Positions 38,641-48,609 of a stretch of 64,000 nt of DNA are shown one piece after another. The stretch comes from Thraustochytrium sp. TN22 (Eukaryota; Sar; Bigyra; Thraustochytrida; Thraustochytriidae). A program made the position numbers and the translations under genes. The stretch spans positions 46,704 to 110,703 of the forward strand of contig JABLUY010000117.1 of NCBI GenBank assembly GCA_013306675.1. The letters are read 5' to 3'. Positions within the stretch are counted from its first letter, which is position 1; each line of letters starts with the position of its first letter. The notes beneath the pieces are model-generated. The model did no database searches and was not told the DNA's origin. It worked only from the letters and a program-made list of their open reading frames with translations.

Positions 38641-41600
38641 TCATGCCGCGTCGAGAGCGCCGTACCGCGAGGCGCGCGTGCGGCTCAGGCCAAAGGGCTT
38701 GACCACGAGCTGCTCCTGCAAAACAGGGTGGTCGAAACTGTAGACGTGGTGCGAAGCCGCCGGGTTGACGGACGGGCCGCTGTTGCTGCGGGCAGACAAG
38801 CGCAAGATGTTGTTGAACGCGTCCGGGCCCTCCGTCCCGGGAAAAGTCTTGGTGCCGTACTGCCAGAGCGCCGGGCGGACCTCCTGTGTGTTCATCGGCG
38901 CGATCTCGTCGAGCGTCGCGGCCAGGTGCATGGGCAGCGTGGACACGAGCGAGGCGTAGCGGGCCTCGAGCTTGTAGCCCATAAAGACCGTGGCGAAGAC
39001 GAGGACCCAGAGCGGGACCACCATGCCCAGCGCGTTCTTGACAAAGAGCACACCAATGAGCGTGAGCTGCGCCGTGACCAGGCCCGCCACGATGCAGCGG
39101 TATGCCGAGTTCCACCAAAATCGGCCACCGCTGTCGTACATTTGCTTCGTGGCGCTCGTGATGATTGTCGAGTAGCACACGTTGGCCAGCGCAAAGAAGG
39201 CGAAGGCCACAAGCACGATGAGCGGCTGGATCACCGCGTATACGATTGAGATGAAGTACACGAGAAGGACCTGCGAGAGCGAGGACGGGATGCTGAGCGG
39301 GCCCGGGTACGAGAGCTCAAAGCACCCGCAAAAAAGCGAAACGCGCTCGCGCTCCGTGCGCGGCAGGCCAGCCACCAGGCGCCGCAGCAGCGCCAGCAAC
39401 ACGTCCGACACGCGCAGCAGCTCAAAGCAGAGCATCCAGAAGAGCTTGACCACAATGAACTGGAGGTAAAAAGCGGCGTTGCGTGGCAAGCTCGATCCAA
39501 GCGTCTCCACGATCTGGCTCGGCTGCTGAATGATCTCCACGAGCGTCTTGAAGACCGTACCGGCGATACTGTAAAAGAGAAAGACCTGCACGACCAAGAA
39601 GACGAAGTAGCGCTCCATGGCACGCTTGTCCGCAGCGCTCTCGGAGATGCGGCCCTCGAAGCGCGCCAGGAGGCTCATGAGCGGGTTCACCACGCTCACT
39701 AGCGAGACTAGCGCCAGCGGCGCCAGCATGTCCAGGTACCGCTCCATGTTGGGGTTGTGCTTGAGCATCTTCGCCAGCGCCGGAAACTGCCGCGACAGCG
39801 CTGGCGTCGACGTGCTGGCACCCACCACCGAGGTGAGCACACCCCAGAAGACGACCAGGAGGTAGAAGGCTGTCTTGGTCAGCGCGCGCCGCACCGTGCG
39901 CTCATGCAGGCCCATGCCCAAGTTGTCCCATGCCACGTCCAGAGGCTCCGGTGCCGGCACCACGCGCAGCTGCGAGTGGTCGTCGATTTGCGTCTGCGAC
40001 GCCACCGTGCTCGCCTTGAGCGTGCGGAAGGTGACAAATGCGCTCGAAAACATGGCGTCCTCGTCCCGCGGCAGCAGGCGTGCCTCCACCGGCGGCACCG
40101 GCGGCTCCGCCACGAGGCCGCCGCCGCCGCCGCCGCCGCCGCCGTCGGTGCCCGCACCGCTGCCGTTGGGGACGGGGTAAGCGTCTCCCGCCGCTCCGTT
40201 CACCACGGCGTTTTTGAAAGAGCCTGCGCTCGACGACTTGGGCGAGGCCGCCGCGCTGCCCGCGGGCCGCTCTAATGCGGCGAGCGTGTCGTCGAGGCTA
40301 CTCGTGACCGTGCCAAAGGACTGAAAAGAGTCCAGGCGGCCCGCAGTCTCCGACAGCAGGCCCGAGCTCTTGCACAGCTGCTGATACTCGCGGCGCGTGC
40401 GCATAAAAGCAAGGTTGAGCTCCTCCAGGTCGTCCTCGAGGTTATCCAGCGTATCGCGCAGACGCGCGGCCTGGCGCTCCGGCGACGCCACGCAGCAGTC
40501 CGTACAGGCTGCAGGCAGGCAGCAGCAGCAGCTGAGGCAGAAGCAGCTCGAGTTGGCGGACGGCTCGCAGCTGCAAATGCCGCCCTGGGACTCGTGGCGA
40601 GCGCGCATGATGTCCTGCAGGCGGTAGTGCTCGACCGTGGCGCGCTCGATGCGCCAGAGCAGCGCGTTGCGCTGGGCGCCCACCTGGCACAGCTTGCGGA
40701 AGAGCGGCGTTCCAGTGTCCACCATGCTCACCGAGAAGACGCGGTCGGGGAAGACGCGGTCAAAGTACTCAAAGAGCCGGCGGCCCGAGCGGTCGCACAG
40801 GTGCGGCGGCAGGTGCTCCACAAGCACGGAGTACGCCTCGGGCGGCGCCGAGCTCCAGTAGCGGCGCTTGATGCGCACCATGGCGCGGTACTCCACGCTC
40901 GTCGCCCACAGCGTCGACAGCGTGAAGATGTACATGACCAGCACAGGCGTCCACAGCGCACTTGACCCGGCCGCGATGTTGGCCATGCTTGCGCGGTCAA
41001 TGTCGCTGCAGATGCACGTGGCCGCATCCCACGGGTCCGGCGCGTCCGCGGTGTCCGGCACGTCGCCGTCCTTGGTCGACGTTGTGAGCTCCGCGTACAT
41101 GGCGCAAACCGTACGACAGCGTGCCGGCACGGGCTGGCCCGTGTACACCGGGATGAGAAAGAGCAGCGCCACAAGCGCGTACCCGGTCATGACCGCCCAA
41201 CAGAAGCGCACCACGCGCAGGAAGATGTAGGCGTCCAGGCCTGCGATGCGCACCATGTCGCGCTCGCGCAGCGCCAGCGCCTTCCATGACCACGAGTGAT
41301 CCAGATTCGCCAAGCTGCAGCACCCGCTCCAGCGCGGCCAGCAACGCCAGCCCCCGTCCTCGCTTGCGCCCTCCGCCTCCGCCTCGGTCTCCTCGCGCAA
41401 GTCCGGCGGTACCTGCTGGCGCTGGCTGCGGCGCTGCTTGTGCAGTTTGTTGTCCACGAGCTTGAGCCTGACCCTGCGCGCGTCCTGCTGCGCCTTGTTG
41501 CCTGCGGCCGCGCCGAGACCGTCGCGCGCCGACGGCACGTCGCCCTGCGTGCGTGCCGGTGTCATGACGCGCGCGCATCGTCGCCGCAGCACCGAGTACA

Positions 41601-41739
41601 GCGCCAGCGAGACCGCCACCAGCACGGCGTACAGCAGCACGGACTCCTCCACCTGCGACTTGCCCGGCGGCGGCACCGTCGGCCGCGCCGTCTCGCCGCC
41701 CTTCACCGCGGCCGCCGCCGCCGCCGCCACCGACGACAT
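38641..41739 (-). CDS. OSCA/CSC1/TMEM63-type mechanosensitive cation channel
   Basis: The 1032-aa product belongs to the OSCA/TMEM63 family of osmo- and mechanosensitive, Ca2+-permeable channels. An N-terminal helix (about 25-47) is followed by a cytosolic stretch, then two helices and the long intracellular loop with the RRM-like fold: YSVLVEHLPPHLCD, AFVTFRTLKAS and VVPAPEPLDVAWDNL, the last being the family's PAPxDVxW signature. The conserved pore region (about 650-950) includes KLFWMLCFELLRVSDVLL and YSTIITSATKQMYDSGGRFW. The loop has insertions not usual in the family: a Cys-rich segment near residue 400 (CSCEPSANSSCFCLSCCCC) and a polyGly tract. It is therefore longer than the usual 700-800 aa. 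The start is the ATG beginning MSSVAAAA, before a polyAla stretch. Confidence 0.92.
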   Translation of the reverse strand: MSSVAAAAAAAVKGGETARPTVPPPGKSQVEESVLLYAVLVAVSLALYSVLRRRCARVMTPARTQGDVPSARDGLGAAAGNKAQQDARRVRLKLVDNKLHKQRRSQRQQVPPDLREETEAEAEGASEDGGWRCWPRWSGCCSLANLDHSWSWKALALRERDMVRIAGLDAYIFLRVVRFCWAVMTGYALVALLFLIPVYTGQPVPARCRTVCAMYAELTTSTKDGDVPDTADAPDPWDAATCICSDIDRASMANIAAGSSALWTPVLVMYIFTLSTLWATSVEYRAMVRIKRRYWSSAPPEAYSVLVEHLPPHLCDRSGRRLFEYFDRVFPDRVFSVSMVDTGTPLFRKLCQVGAQRNALLWRIERATVEHYRLQDIMRARHESQGGICSCEPSANSSCFCLSCCCCLPAACTDCCVASPERQAARLRDTLDNLEDDLEELNLAFMRTRREYQQLCKSSGLLSETAGRLDSFQSFGTVTSSLDDTLAALERPAGSAAASPKSSSAGSFKNAVVNGAAGDAYPVPNGSGAGTDGGGGGGGGGLVAEPPVPPVEARLLPRDEDAMFSSAFVTFRTLKASTVASQTQIDDHSQLRVVPAPEPLDVAWDNLGMGLHERTVRRALTKTAFYLLVVFWGVLTSVVGASTSTPALSRQFPALAKMLKHNPNMERYLDMLAPLALVSLVSVVNPLMSLLARFEGRISESAADKRAMERYFVFLVVQVFLFYSIAGTVFKTLVEIIQQPSQIVETLGSSLPRNAAFYLQFIVVKLFWMLCFELLRVSDVLLALLRRLVAGLPRTERERVSLFCGCFELSYPGPLSIPSSLSQVLLVYFISIVYAVIQPLIVLVAFAFFALANVCYSTIITSATKQMYDSGGRFWWNSAYRCIVAGLVTAQLTLIGVLFVKNALGMVVPLWVLVFATVFMGYKLEARYASLVSTLPMHLAATLDEIAPMNTQEVRPALWQYGTKTFPGTEGPDAFNNILRLSARSNSGPSVNPAASHHVYSFDHPVLQEQLVVKPFGLSRTRASRYGALDAA

Positions 41740-41762
41740 CGCGCCGCCGCCGCGCCGCCGCC

Positions 41763-41799
<37 letters not shown>

Positions 41800-42686
41800 G
41801 CCGCGCCTCGCGTTTTGCCGAGCCGGACTTGGCGGGACGGAGGCTGCGAGAGAGCTAGCTGACTCGGAGAGGAGTGGAGCCGCGACGACCGCCACGACTG
41901 CCTCGACGCGGAGGGCCACAACGACTCGGACACCAACGGTGCGCTGGCCGCAATGCGACGCGCTGCAATGCGCTGCAATGCAATGCAATTCAATGCAATG
42001 CAATGCAGCGCAGAGAGCTCGAGCCCGAGCGAGCTGGGATCTAGAGTTCCAAGCGCCGGCTGGGCCGGTTTCGAGCAGGGCAGTGACGCCACAGCGGCGC
42101 CGCAGAGAACGAGGGCCAACGTCGAGGCGCGAGAGGTGATCAGTGAACTAAGGTACCCGCCCCAATCGTGGCCTTTGTCCCGCCCTGCAAGGCTGCACCT
42201 CCGCGACGACTGTTAGCGCTTGGGTGTCGTTGCCCATTTTGACCCCCGGCCACTCCCAGTCAATGCCGGCCATCGCTCTGTGGCTAACCTAACGTTAGGC
42301 CTCTAGGCCTTGAGGCAGGCCTAAGGGAGAGAAGCACACTGGCAGGTGCTGTGCGGGCGGGCCTCGAGTGAAGGAGACGAAGTCGATCATGGCACTCTGG
42401 TGCAAGTGACAGACCGTGGTCTCGATGGCCTTGCTACGCTCGCGTGCACGAGCACGGGCTTGCGGATGGCAATCACGCATCGAGCGCCTTGAGTGCCAAG
42501 AGCTGAGAGCTCCTTGGGCCATTCCAAAGCTCCTTGGGCTGTTCTCAAGCTCCGAATCCTTCCTTGGGCTCTTCTCGTTCTTGCTCGCGCTGGCGAACCT
42601 CGACGTGACGGTGCTGGCTACGCAGAACCGTTTGACGGCGTGGCGCGCGCAGACCGGAGCGGCGCGGGGCGGGGCGCGGGGCGAGG
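41740..42686. promoter_or_regulatory. Divergent interval OSCA / RIC8
   Basis: The first 70 bases are CCG repeat (about 41745-41810), in the OSCA leader. At about 41945-42010 is an AATGC/GCAAT pentamer array, the complement of the GCATT array at the right end of the window. No gene is supported. Confidence 0.55.
41945..42010 (+). repeat. GCAAT/AATGC pentanucleotide array
   Basis: Imperfect pentamers (GCAAT, with GCGCTGCAAT and ATTCAATGC variants), reverse complement of the GCATT repeat at 63917-64000. Confidence 0.85.
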
Positions 42687-43894
42687 ATGGCGGGTGCGGG
42701 GCTGCGTCTGGAGGCGACGGCCGCGGCGCTGGAGGCGGCGTCGCGGCCGGGCGGCGGCGCACCCGCAGATGGCGGCGACCCCGTGAATCTGCGCGACGCA
42801 GGCGCCGTCGCAGAGCACTGCGCGGGCGTGGAGGCCGCGGCGCGCGCGCTGGTGGACCGCGAAGCGGCGCTGGACAAGGAGGAGCGCGCGGAGCTCTTCT
42901 CGCTACTGCGCGTGGCACGTCTGTACCTGCGCGTTCGGGTCAAGGGGTGCGAGCGGCTCGCGCAGCAGGCGGCGCTCGAGGTGTACCTGGCAGCGGGCGA
43001 GCGGCAGGCCACGGTGGGCCACGTGGCGAGCGTGGAGGGCGTCACCTGTCTGGTCAACGCCATTTACAACAACATCAAGGGCTTTGAGGAGCTGGAGCGC
43101 GCGGGCGGCGCGTCGCGCGTGCTGGACATCTTCCGTGGGGCGGGCTCCGCCGGCAAGCTGCAGCGATGCGCGCGCGTGATGAATCTATGCGTGCAGAATC
43201 AAGCAGTCTTGGCCGGAAAGAGCGGTGGCGGCGGCGACGCTCAGACCAAGCTGGAGCGCATGGTGGATGCGCAGGCGCGCGCGACGGTGGCATGCCTCGC
43301 GTATTGCGTGCGCAGCCGCACGCCCGAGCGCTTTCCCGGCACGGACCGCAGCCGCGTGGACCTGGTCCTGGAGATTCTCACGCTACAGATGCTCCTGGCG
43401 TCTCAGATGAAGCAGGACGACCTACGCAGCGATGACCCGTCCGCGGGGGAGGCGGACTTCCTCACACAGCTCGGTATCGTCCTCGTCGAACTCCTGCTCG
43501 TTCCGGCCGATCTGCCCTGGTCCATGGAGGTGCGCGCCAAGCTCGTCACTGTGCTCACCTTCATGCCGCCCGAGTACGCCAACTTTCTCACGGCAAACAA
43601 CGCACTGGAGCCCATCTTTGAGCTCTTGGAGCGCGAGCTGCACGCGACCTTGGTGCAGGGCAAGCCGGACTATGAGGCGCGCCTAACACCAGCCCTGCTG
43701 GTTCTCTCGCAGACAGCATCGAATTCGGCAATCGCCAAGGCTCAGATGCGTGAGATCCTATTTAGCGGCCAGGACGCGCTCGCCGCCGATGCAGCCGCCA
43801 AAGCTGCCTCTGCGGCGGAGGCCGAGAGTGCGGAGGCCAAGGATACAGAGGCAGGCAAGCAGCAGCAGCAGCAGGAGAAGCCGGCAACATCGGC

Positions 43895-43932
<38 letters not shown>

Positions 43933-44159
43933 CCAAAAACAAGAAGATGGAGGCTGAGCATGTCCCGCCAGGATCGCTACTCAGCTTTGTCATCAAGAGC
44001 ATGAACACGCCGTCGTCCAACACAGTGTCGCGCCTCCTTGGCGAGCTGATGTGGACGCTCTGCGACGGCAACAGCGACGAGCTGATTCGACGAGCGGGCA
44101 TTGGCAACGCCATGGGTTTTCTGCAGATCAAGGGTTTACTCAACATTCCCAATGCATGA
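42687..44159 (+). CDS. RIC8: RIC8/synembryn-like G-alpha chaperone and exchange factor
   Basis: RIC8 folds and activates heterotrimeric G-protein alpha subunits in the cytosol. The 490-aa product is an all-helical armadillo-type protein. Recognisable are GVTCLVNAIYNN, VRAKLVTVLTFMPPEYANFL, and the strongly conserved C-terminal part: SLLSFVIKSMNTPSSNTVSRLLGELMWTLCDGNSDELIRRAGIGNAMGFLQ, equivalent to the VAEFLFVLC...GYGNAAGLL block of animal RIC8. A short polyQ and charged insert (about 388-420, CAG repeats at 43857-43930) precedes it. The gene implies that G-alpha proteins exist in this organism. The last 66 coding bases belong to a tandem duplication that continues after the stop. The start ATG follows GAGG. 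Confidence 0.88.
43857..43930 (+). repeat. CAG repeats coding polyQ in RIC8
   Basis: Two CAG runs (about 5 and 12 units) separated by about 30 bases. They code Gln in a low-complexity loop of the RIC8 protein. Confidence 0.9.
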
Positions 44160-44312
44160 CCATTGACAGCATCTTTGTGGAAAGACGAACTTGACAGCCG
44201 CAGCGGGCATTGGCAACGCCATGGGTTTTCTGCAGCTCAAAGGTTTTCTCAACTTTCCCAATGCATGGCCCATTGACTGCATCTTTGTGGAAAGACGAAC
44301 TTGAGAACCGCA
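44094..44312 (+). repeat. 109-bp tandem duplication of the RIC8 3' end
   Basis: Copy 1 (44094-44202) holds the last codons, the TGA stop and the first 43 bases of 3' UTR. Copy 2 (44203-44311) follows without a gap. The copies differ by several substitutions and one inserted C. In copy 2 the TGA is TGG, so its frame would run on for about 14 residues (WPIDCIFVERRT) to another TGA. Divergence of roughly 10% shows that the event is not an assembly artefact of identical reads. Confidence 0.9.
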
Positions 44313-44544
44313 GGAGCCAAGGCCGCGTTGGTTGCCCATGCGGCCGGTGTACGAGAGCTAATATTTCATGCGCTTGCCTCCCGACCCTGCCTCACATTTG
44401 GTAGTGACCGTCGCACATGGCTCGAAAAAAAAAACAGCAATTGTGGTTGTGAATTGAATCAGCTACGACAAGGTCATGCCATGGCCAGCCAAACCGGTCC
44501 CTGCCCAGACAGACACAGAGGGAAAGGACGGGGGCGGTCCGTCA
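44313..44544. other. Convergent 3' interval RIC8 / myosin
   Basis: About 230 bp between the duplicated RIC8 tail and the myosin stop codon. It has an A9 run at about 44425. No gene is seen. Confidence 0.55.
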
Positions 44545-47500
44545 TTAGGCCTGGGGCTTGGCGGCCGCAGCGGCGTTGAGCTTGGCCAGGGCCTTCTGGC
44601 GAATGGCCTCGGTGGGGCCGGTGAAGGCGTCAATGGCGATGGAGAAGCGCGAGCCCTCCTCGCGCAGCTTGTCAAGCTCGGTGCGCAGGTCGGCAACCTT
44701 GGTGGGCGCCGAGGCAGCCTCGTCCTCCTCGCGGAACTGCAGCTGGTGCATGCCGGAGGTGATGGCGCGCCAGTTGCCGTCCGGGGGCGGGTGGTCCATG
44801 ACCCAGACGGTGAGGTAGTCGGCGAAGTTCTCGCTAGGGAGAAAGGCGGCGGCGCAGAGGCCGAGGAGCTCATAGCCCTTGACCTGGGACTCCTCGAGCG
44901 GGTTCTCGGTGAGCTGCTTGATGAGCTGCACGAAGACCTCGTTGCGCAGCGCCGGGTTCTGGAGGCCAAAGTCGATGACCTTTTGCGCAAACTTGTCGGG
45001 CTGCGAGGCCTTCTTGTCGCCCATGAACTTGAGAATGTTGAGAAAGTTGGCCTTGCAGGCCTTCTTGAGCTTGTTCATGTCCTTGTCCTTGTCGGTGAGC
45101 CCCGGAGACTCGCCCGGCATGAGCGTGAGCGGGCAGGGCAGCGGCTTGTTGGTCCAGCGCAGCATGGAAATGCGCGCGGCGGTGGCGCCGCACATGCCGG
45201 CGGACTTGGCGAAGTGGTTAACGTCGCGCACATGGCCCGAAGAGGCCCAGTCCACGAGGCTGTCGTGGCGCGCCTCGATCTGCAGCTCGCGCAGGCGGAT
45301 GCGGCGGTGCAGCTCGCGCGGCTTGTCGCCAAGACGGCGCGCGGCCTTGAGCTCCATCTGGACAAAGTCCATCTCGGGCAGCGCAAAGAGGCGCTCGATC
45401 TCGCGGACGTCGTCGTTGACGTGCTTATAAAGGCGGCACTCGTCGAGGGCCTCCTTCATGCGGACCGAGTCCAGCACGTCGAGGGACGCGGCGAGCTCCT
45501 CGTCCAGGTAGAGCAGGCGGCCGAGGATGTACTGAATGCGCTGCACGGTATCCGTCGGGTAGCCGATGGCGTCGGCGCGGTCGGAGATGTCCTGCATGCG
45601 CGCGCGGTCCAGCGACTCGAGCGCAGGGCCGGCGTCGGCGTCCAGCTGGCCCGGCGGCGAGTCCGTGATGAGCATCTGGCAGCGCTCGTAGAGGTCGACC
45701 TGCGCCGAAGTCCGCACGACGTCGCTGAGCTCGCCATCGGCGCGCGCGCAGAGGTCGATGAGGCGCTTGTAAAGCGCGACGTCCACGTCGTCCGGCTCGC
45801 TGTCGCCAGCGGCCTCGCGCATCTCGGCCTCGAGCTCCTCGAAGGCGACCAGGCGCGACTCGAGGTGGCGGCCCTTCTTGTAGAGCTGCATCGGGTAGGC
45901 CGGGAGGAAGCCGAGGTTGGGCTGCAGCCACTCCTTGCAGGCGTGCACGAGCTCAAAGCCCTCGCGCACGAGCGCGACGTCGTTGCCGAGCTTGAGCGCG
46001 CGCTCGAGCGTGTGCTCGGCGCGGGCCAGCTGCTTGGCGTAGACGCGGCCGACGGCGCCGCGCAGAAATGCCTGCACGCGCGGCAACGTGATCTCGATGG
46101 CCAGGTTGCGCATGAGCTCCAGCGGCTTGTGCACCTCGACGCGGTAGACGACCATGGAATTACCGAGCTGGGCGTTCTCAGCGACGGACTGGTCCGAGCA
46201 GTTGTTGAGGATCTCGGCGCAGCGGTTGCGCCACATGTTCGCGCCGTCGTAGGCCTCGTACTTGTGGCCGACGTTGATGCACGAGTAGCGAAAGGCGAAC
46301 TGCTTGTGCGTGAGGCGGAACGGATAGCCGCCCTTGCGGATCTCAATGGTCTCGAAGACGCCGCTGTACTGGAGCTGGCGCGCCACGAGGCGGGCGTCGA
46401 AGACACCGGCCTCCATGTCCTGGTTGGGCTTGATGCAGCGCACGAAGCGCACGTCCGTGGCCTGGATGAGCTTGAGCAGGCCGTTGACGTGGCCGCGGAA
46501 CTGCGCCGACACCGGCTTGGTGCTGGAGGTGCGCATCTCGCGCGGCGGGAACATGGCGTTCATGACGAGGTCGGCGGAGCTCGAGGCCGCCGCGTAGAGG
46601 TCGTTCCAGAGCGTGTCCTTGTTCTTCTCGACGAAGCCAGTGGCGTCGTACTTGACCGTGTCGGCATAGTGCTTGATCTCGAAGCTGAGCACAGACTCCC
46701 ACTTGCGGCGGAAGTCCGTCTCAAAGTGCGGGTTCTCGCCGAACTGCTTCTCGACCTTACCGAGCCAGCCTTGGTCCGAGGAGCTAGGCAGCGTGCACTC
46801 GTCGTCGAGCATGAGCAGAAGGCCCTTGGGCTTGCCCTCGAGCAGGTCAACCACCTCCTGGTTGTCGACGTACTTGAGGAAGTCGTGCTCGACGCCCTCG
46901 GCGCGATAAAAGGACTCCTCAACGTCGAAGGTGTGGAGGTTAAAGTACTGCTGCAGCTTCTCGTTGCAGTAGTTGATGAGAAGCTGCTCGAAGGAGTTCT
47001 TGTCGAGGATCTCAAAACCGAAAATGTCCAGGATGCCGATCTTGAAGCTCTCCTGCGGCGGCGCCATGGCCTCGTTCACGCTGCGCACGAGGTGGGAAAA
47101 GAGCTGGCCATAGATGGTCTTGGCCAGCGCGTTGGTCGCGTCCTGCGCGCCAGCCGCGTCGTGCACGCGGTGCATCTCCTCGCCGCGCGCCGCGACCGTG
47201 TGCTGCACCAGCACGCGGCGCAGCGTGTCCGGGTCCAGCATGAGCAGGTCGGCCGCCTTGGCCAGCCACTCCTCGCCGCCGTCCGTGACACAGCTGCCCA
47301 TGACGCCCGAGTCCTTCTCCTCGTCCTCGAACTCGATGTTGCCCAGGCAGAGGACGCCGGCCAGGATGCGGAAGATGGCTGCCTGCTCGTCGCGCGAGAA
47401 CTCCAGGAGCTCCAGCGCCTCCTTGACGGTGGCAAAGCGCTCCGCGTCGTTGAAGCCCGTAGTGAGCGGCCCGCGCGTGCTGGTGCTGCTGTGGGCCAGG

Positions 47501-48609
47501 TACCGGTAGGCGCCGGCCGACTCGAGCCCCAGCTCCGCCGCCAGCTCCTCGTCCTGGAGCATCTGGTAAAAGATGTGGAAGCTGCGCTCGCGCTCCTGGT
47601 GGCTGATGACGCGCGTCTTTTCCAGCATAAAGTTGGTGAACTTGGCGCCCGTGATCTGGCCCGACTCGCGCGAGAACGTCACCTCGACCCAGCGGCCGAA
47701 CCGGCTCGAGTTGTAGTTGCGGATCGTCACGGCGTTGCCGAAGGCCTCCAGCAGCGGGCTCGCGTACAGCAGCTTCTGCGACACGTCGTGGTCCACCGAC
47801 TCGCTGCCCACCTGCTTGGCGAAGAACTCCAGGCAGTGCCGCGTGCTCTCGGTCTTGCCCGCGCCCGAGTCGCCGCTGATGAGGATGGACTGGTCCTTGT
47901 CGTTCGCCACCAGCGCGTCGTACGCCTCGTTGGCGATCGCAAACACGTGCGGCGGGATCCACTTGTCCGGCTTGTTCTCCTGCGACTTGTGGAAGGCCAT
48001 GTTGCCCTCGTCGTAGCCCGCGATCTCCTTGTACGGGTTCACCGACAGCAGGACCGCGCGCCCGGCGCCCACCCACGTGTAAATCTCGTCGCGCGCGTAC
48101 CGCGCGCGAGTGTTGTGCAGGATCATCGCCTCGTTCACCGGGTCCAGCTGGATGACGTCATCCTCCAAGAAGTCGAGCGCCGTAAAGTGGATGGGCCACA
48201 GCGGCACCTCCTGCGCGCGGCCGCCCGTCTCCGTGCACGGCGGCACCACGCCGTTCGCCGGCACCGTCAGGCTCGCGCCGTTGTATGGCTGCACCACCGT
48301 GGACCCATCCCCGTTGCGCTTCACCACCTTGCCGGGCTGCCAGATGTCCGTCGGGTGCGGCATCCACACCCACTCGCCGCTCGTCTTGGCCTTCTCCTCG
48401 GGCGTCTTGAGCGCGTCCGGCTTCTCGAACTGCACGCTGTCGTCCACCGAGATGGCCGAGTGGTTGAAGTAGTACGGCTTGCCGTCCAGCGTCTCGCGCC
48501 GCACCCAGCCCTGCGGCTTCATCGGCCGCCCCGCCGACAGCGCCGCCAGCTTCGCCATCTCCTCCGGCGACGGCTCCTTCTTGCTCACGCGGATGCTGAA
48601 GAGCCCCAT
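44545..48609 (-). CDS. Unconventional myosin: WW domain, motor, IQ, MyTH4
   Basis: The 1354-aa protein starts with a WW-type domain (about 33-65: GWVRRETLDGKPYYFNH; the second Trp is Phe). An SH3-like stretch follows, and then the myosin motor (about 150-850). The nucleotide site is complete: P-loop GDSGAGKTEST, switch I NYNSSRFGRW and switch II LDIFGFE. Actin-binding loop and converter regions (FVRCIKPNQDMEAG, GVFETIEIRKGGYPFR) are intact. One IQ-like motif (VQAFLRGAVGRVYAKQL) follows. The tail lacks an extended coiled coil and ends with a MyTH4 domain (about 1175-1290: FLNILKFMGDKKASQPDKFA, LRNEVFVQLIKQL, SENFADYLTVWV). MyTH4 binds microtubules in other myosins; no FERM domain is present. 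Class cannot be assigned by eye. Confidence 0.93.
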   Translation of the reverse strand: MGLFSIRVSKKEPSPEEMAKLAALSAGRPMKPQGWVRRETLDGKPYYFNHSAISVDDSVQFEKPDALKTPEEKAKTSGEWVWMPHPTDIWQPGKVVKRNGDGSTVVQPYNGASLTVPANGVVPPCTETGGRAQEVPLWPIHFTALDFLEDDVIQLDPVNEAMILHNTRARYARDEIYTWVGAGRAVLLSVNPYKEIAGYDEGNMAFHKSQENKPDKWIPPHVFAIANEAYDALVANDKDQSILISGDSGAGKTESTRHCLEFFAKQVGSESVDHDVSQKLLYASPLLEAFGNAVTIRNYNSSRFGRWVEVTFSRESGQITGAKFTNFMLEKTRVISHQERERSFHIFYQMLQDEELAAELGLESAGAYRYLAHSSTSTRGPLTTGFNDAERFATVKEALELLEFSRDEQAAIFRILAGVLCLGNIEFEDEEKDSGVMGSCVTDGGEEWLAKAADLLMLDPDTLRRVLVQHTVAARGEEMHRVHDAAGAQDATNALAKTIYGQLFSHLVRSVNEAMAPPQESFKIGILDIFGFEILDKNSFEQLLINYCNEKLQQYFNLHTFDVEESFYRAEGVEHDFLKYVDNQEVVDLLEGKPKGLLLMLDDECTLPSSSDQGWLGKVEKQFGENPHFETDFRRKWESVLSFEIKHYADTVKYDATGFVEKNKDTLWNDLYAAASSSADLVMNAMFPPREMRTSSTKPVSAQFRGHVNGLLKLIQATDVRFVRCIKPNQDMEAGVFDARLVARQLQYSGVFETIEIRKGGYPFRLTHKQFAFRYSCINVGHKYEAYDGANMWRNRCAEILNNCSDQSVAENAQLGNSMVVYRVEVHKPLELMRNLAIEITLPRVQAFLRGAVGRVYAKQLARAEHTLERALKLGNDVALVREGFELVHACKEWLQPNLGFLPAYPMQLYKKGRHLESRLVAFEELEAEMREAAGDSEPDDVDVALYKRLIDLCARADGELSDVVRTSAQVDLYERCQMLITDSPPGQLDADAGPALESLDRARMQDISDRADAIGYPTDTVQRIQYILGRLLYLDEELAASLDVLDSVRMKEALDECRLYKHVNDDVREIERLFALPEMDFVQMELKAARRLGDKPRELHRRIRLRELQIEARHDSLVDWASSGHVRDVNHFAKSAGMCGATAARISMLRWTNKPLPCPLTLMPGESPGLTDKDKDMNKLKKACKANFLNILKFMGDKKASQPDKFAQKVIDFGLQNPALRNEVFVQLIKQLTENPLEESQVKGYELLGLCAAAFLPSENFADYLTVWVMDHPPPDGNWRAITSGMHQLQFREEDEAASAPTKVADLRTELDKLREEGSRFSIAIDAFTGPTEAIRQKALAKLNAAAAAKPQA

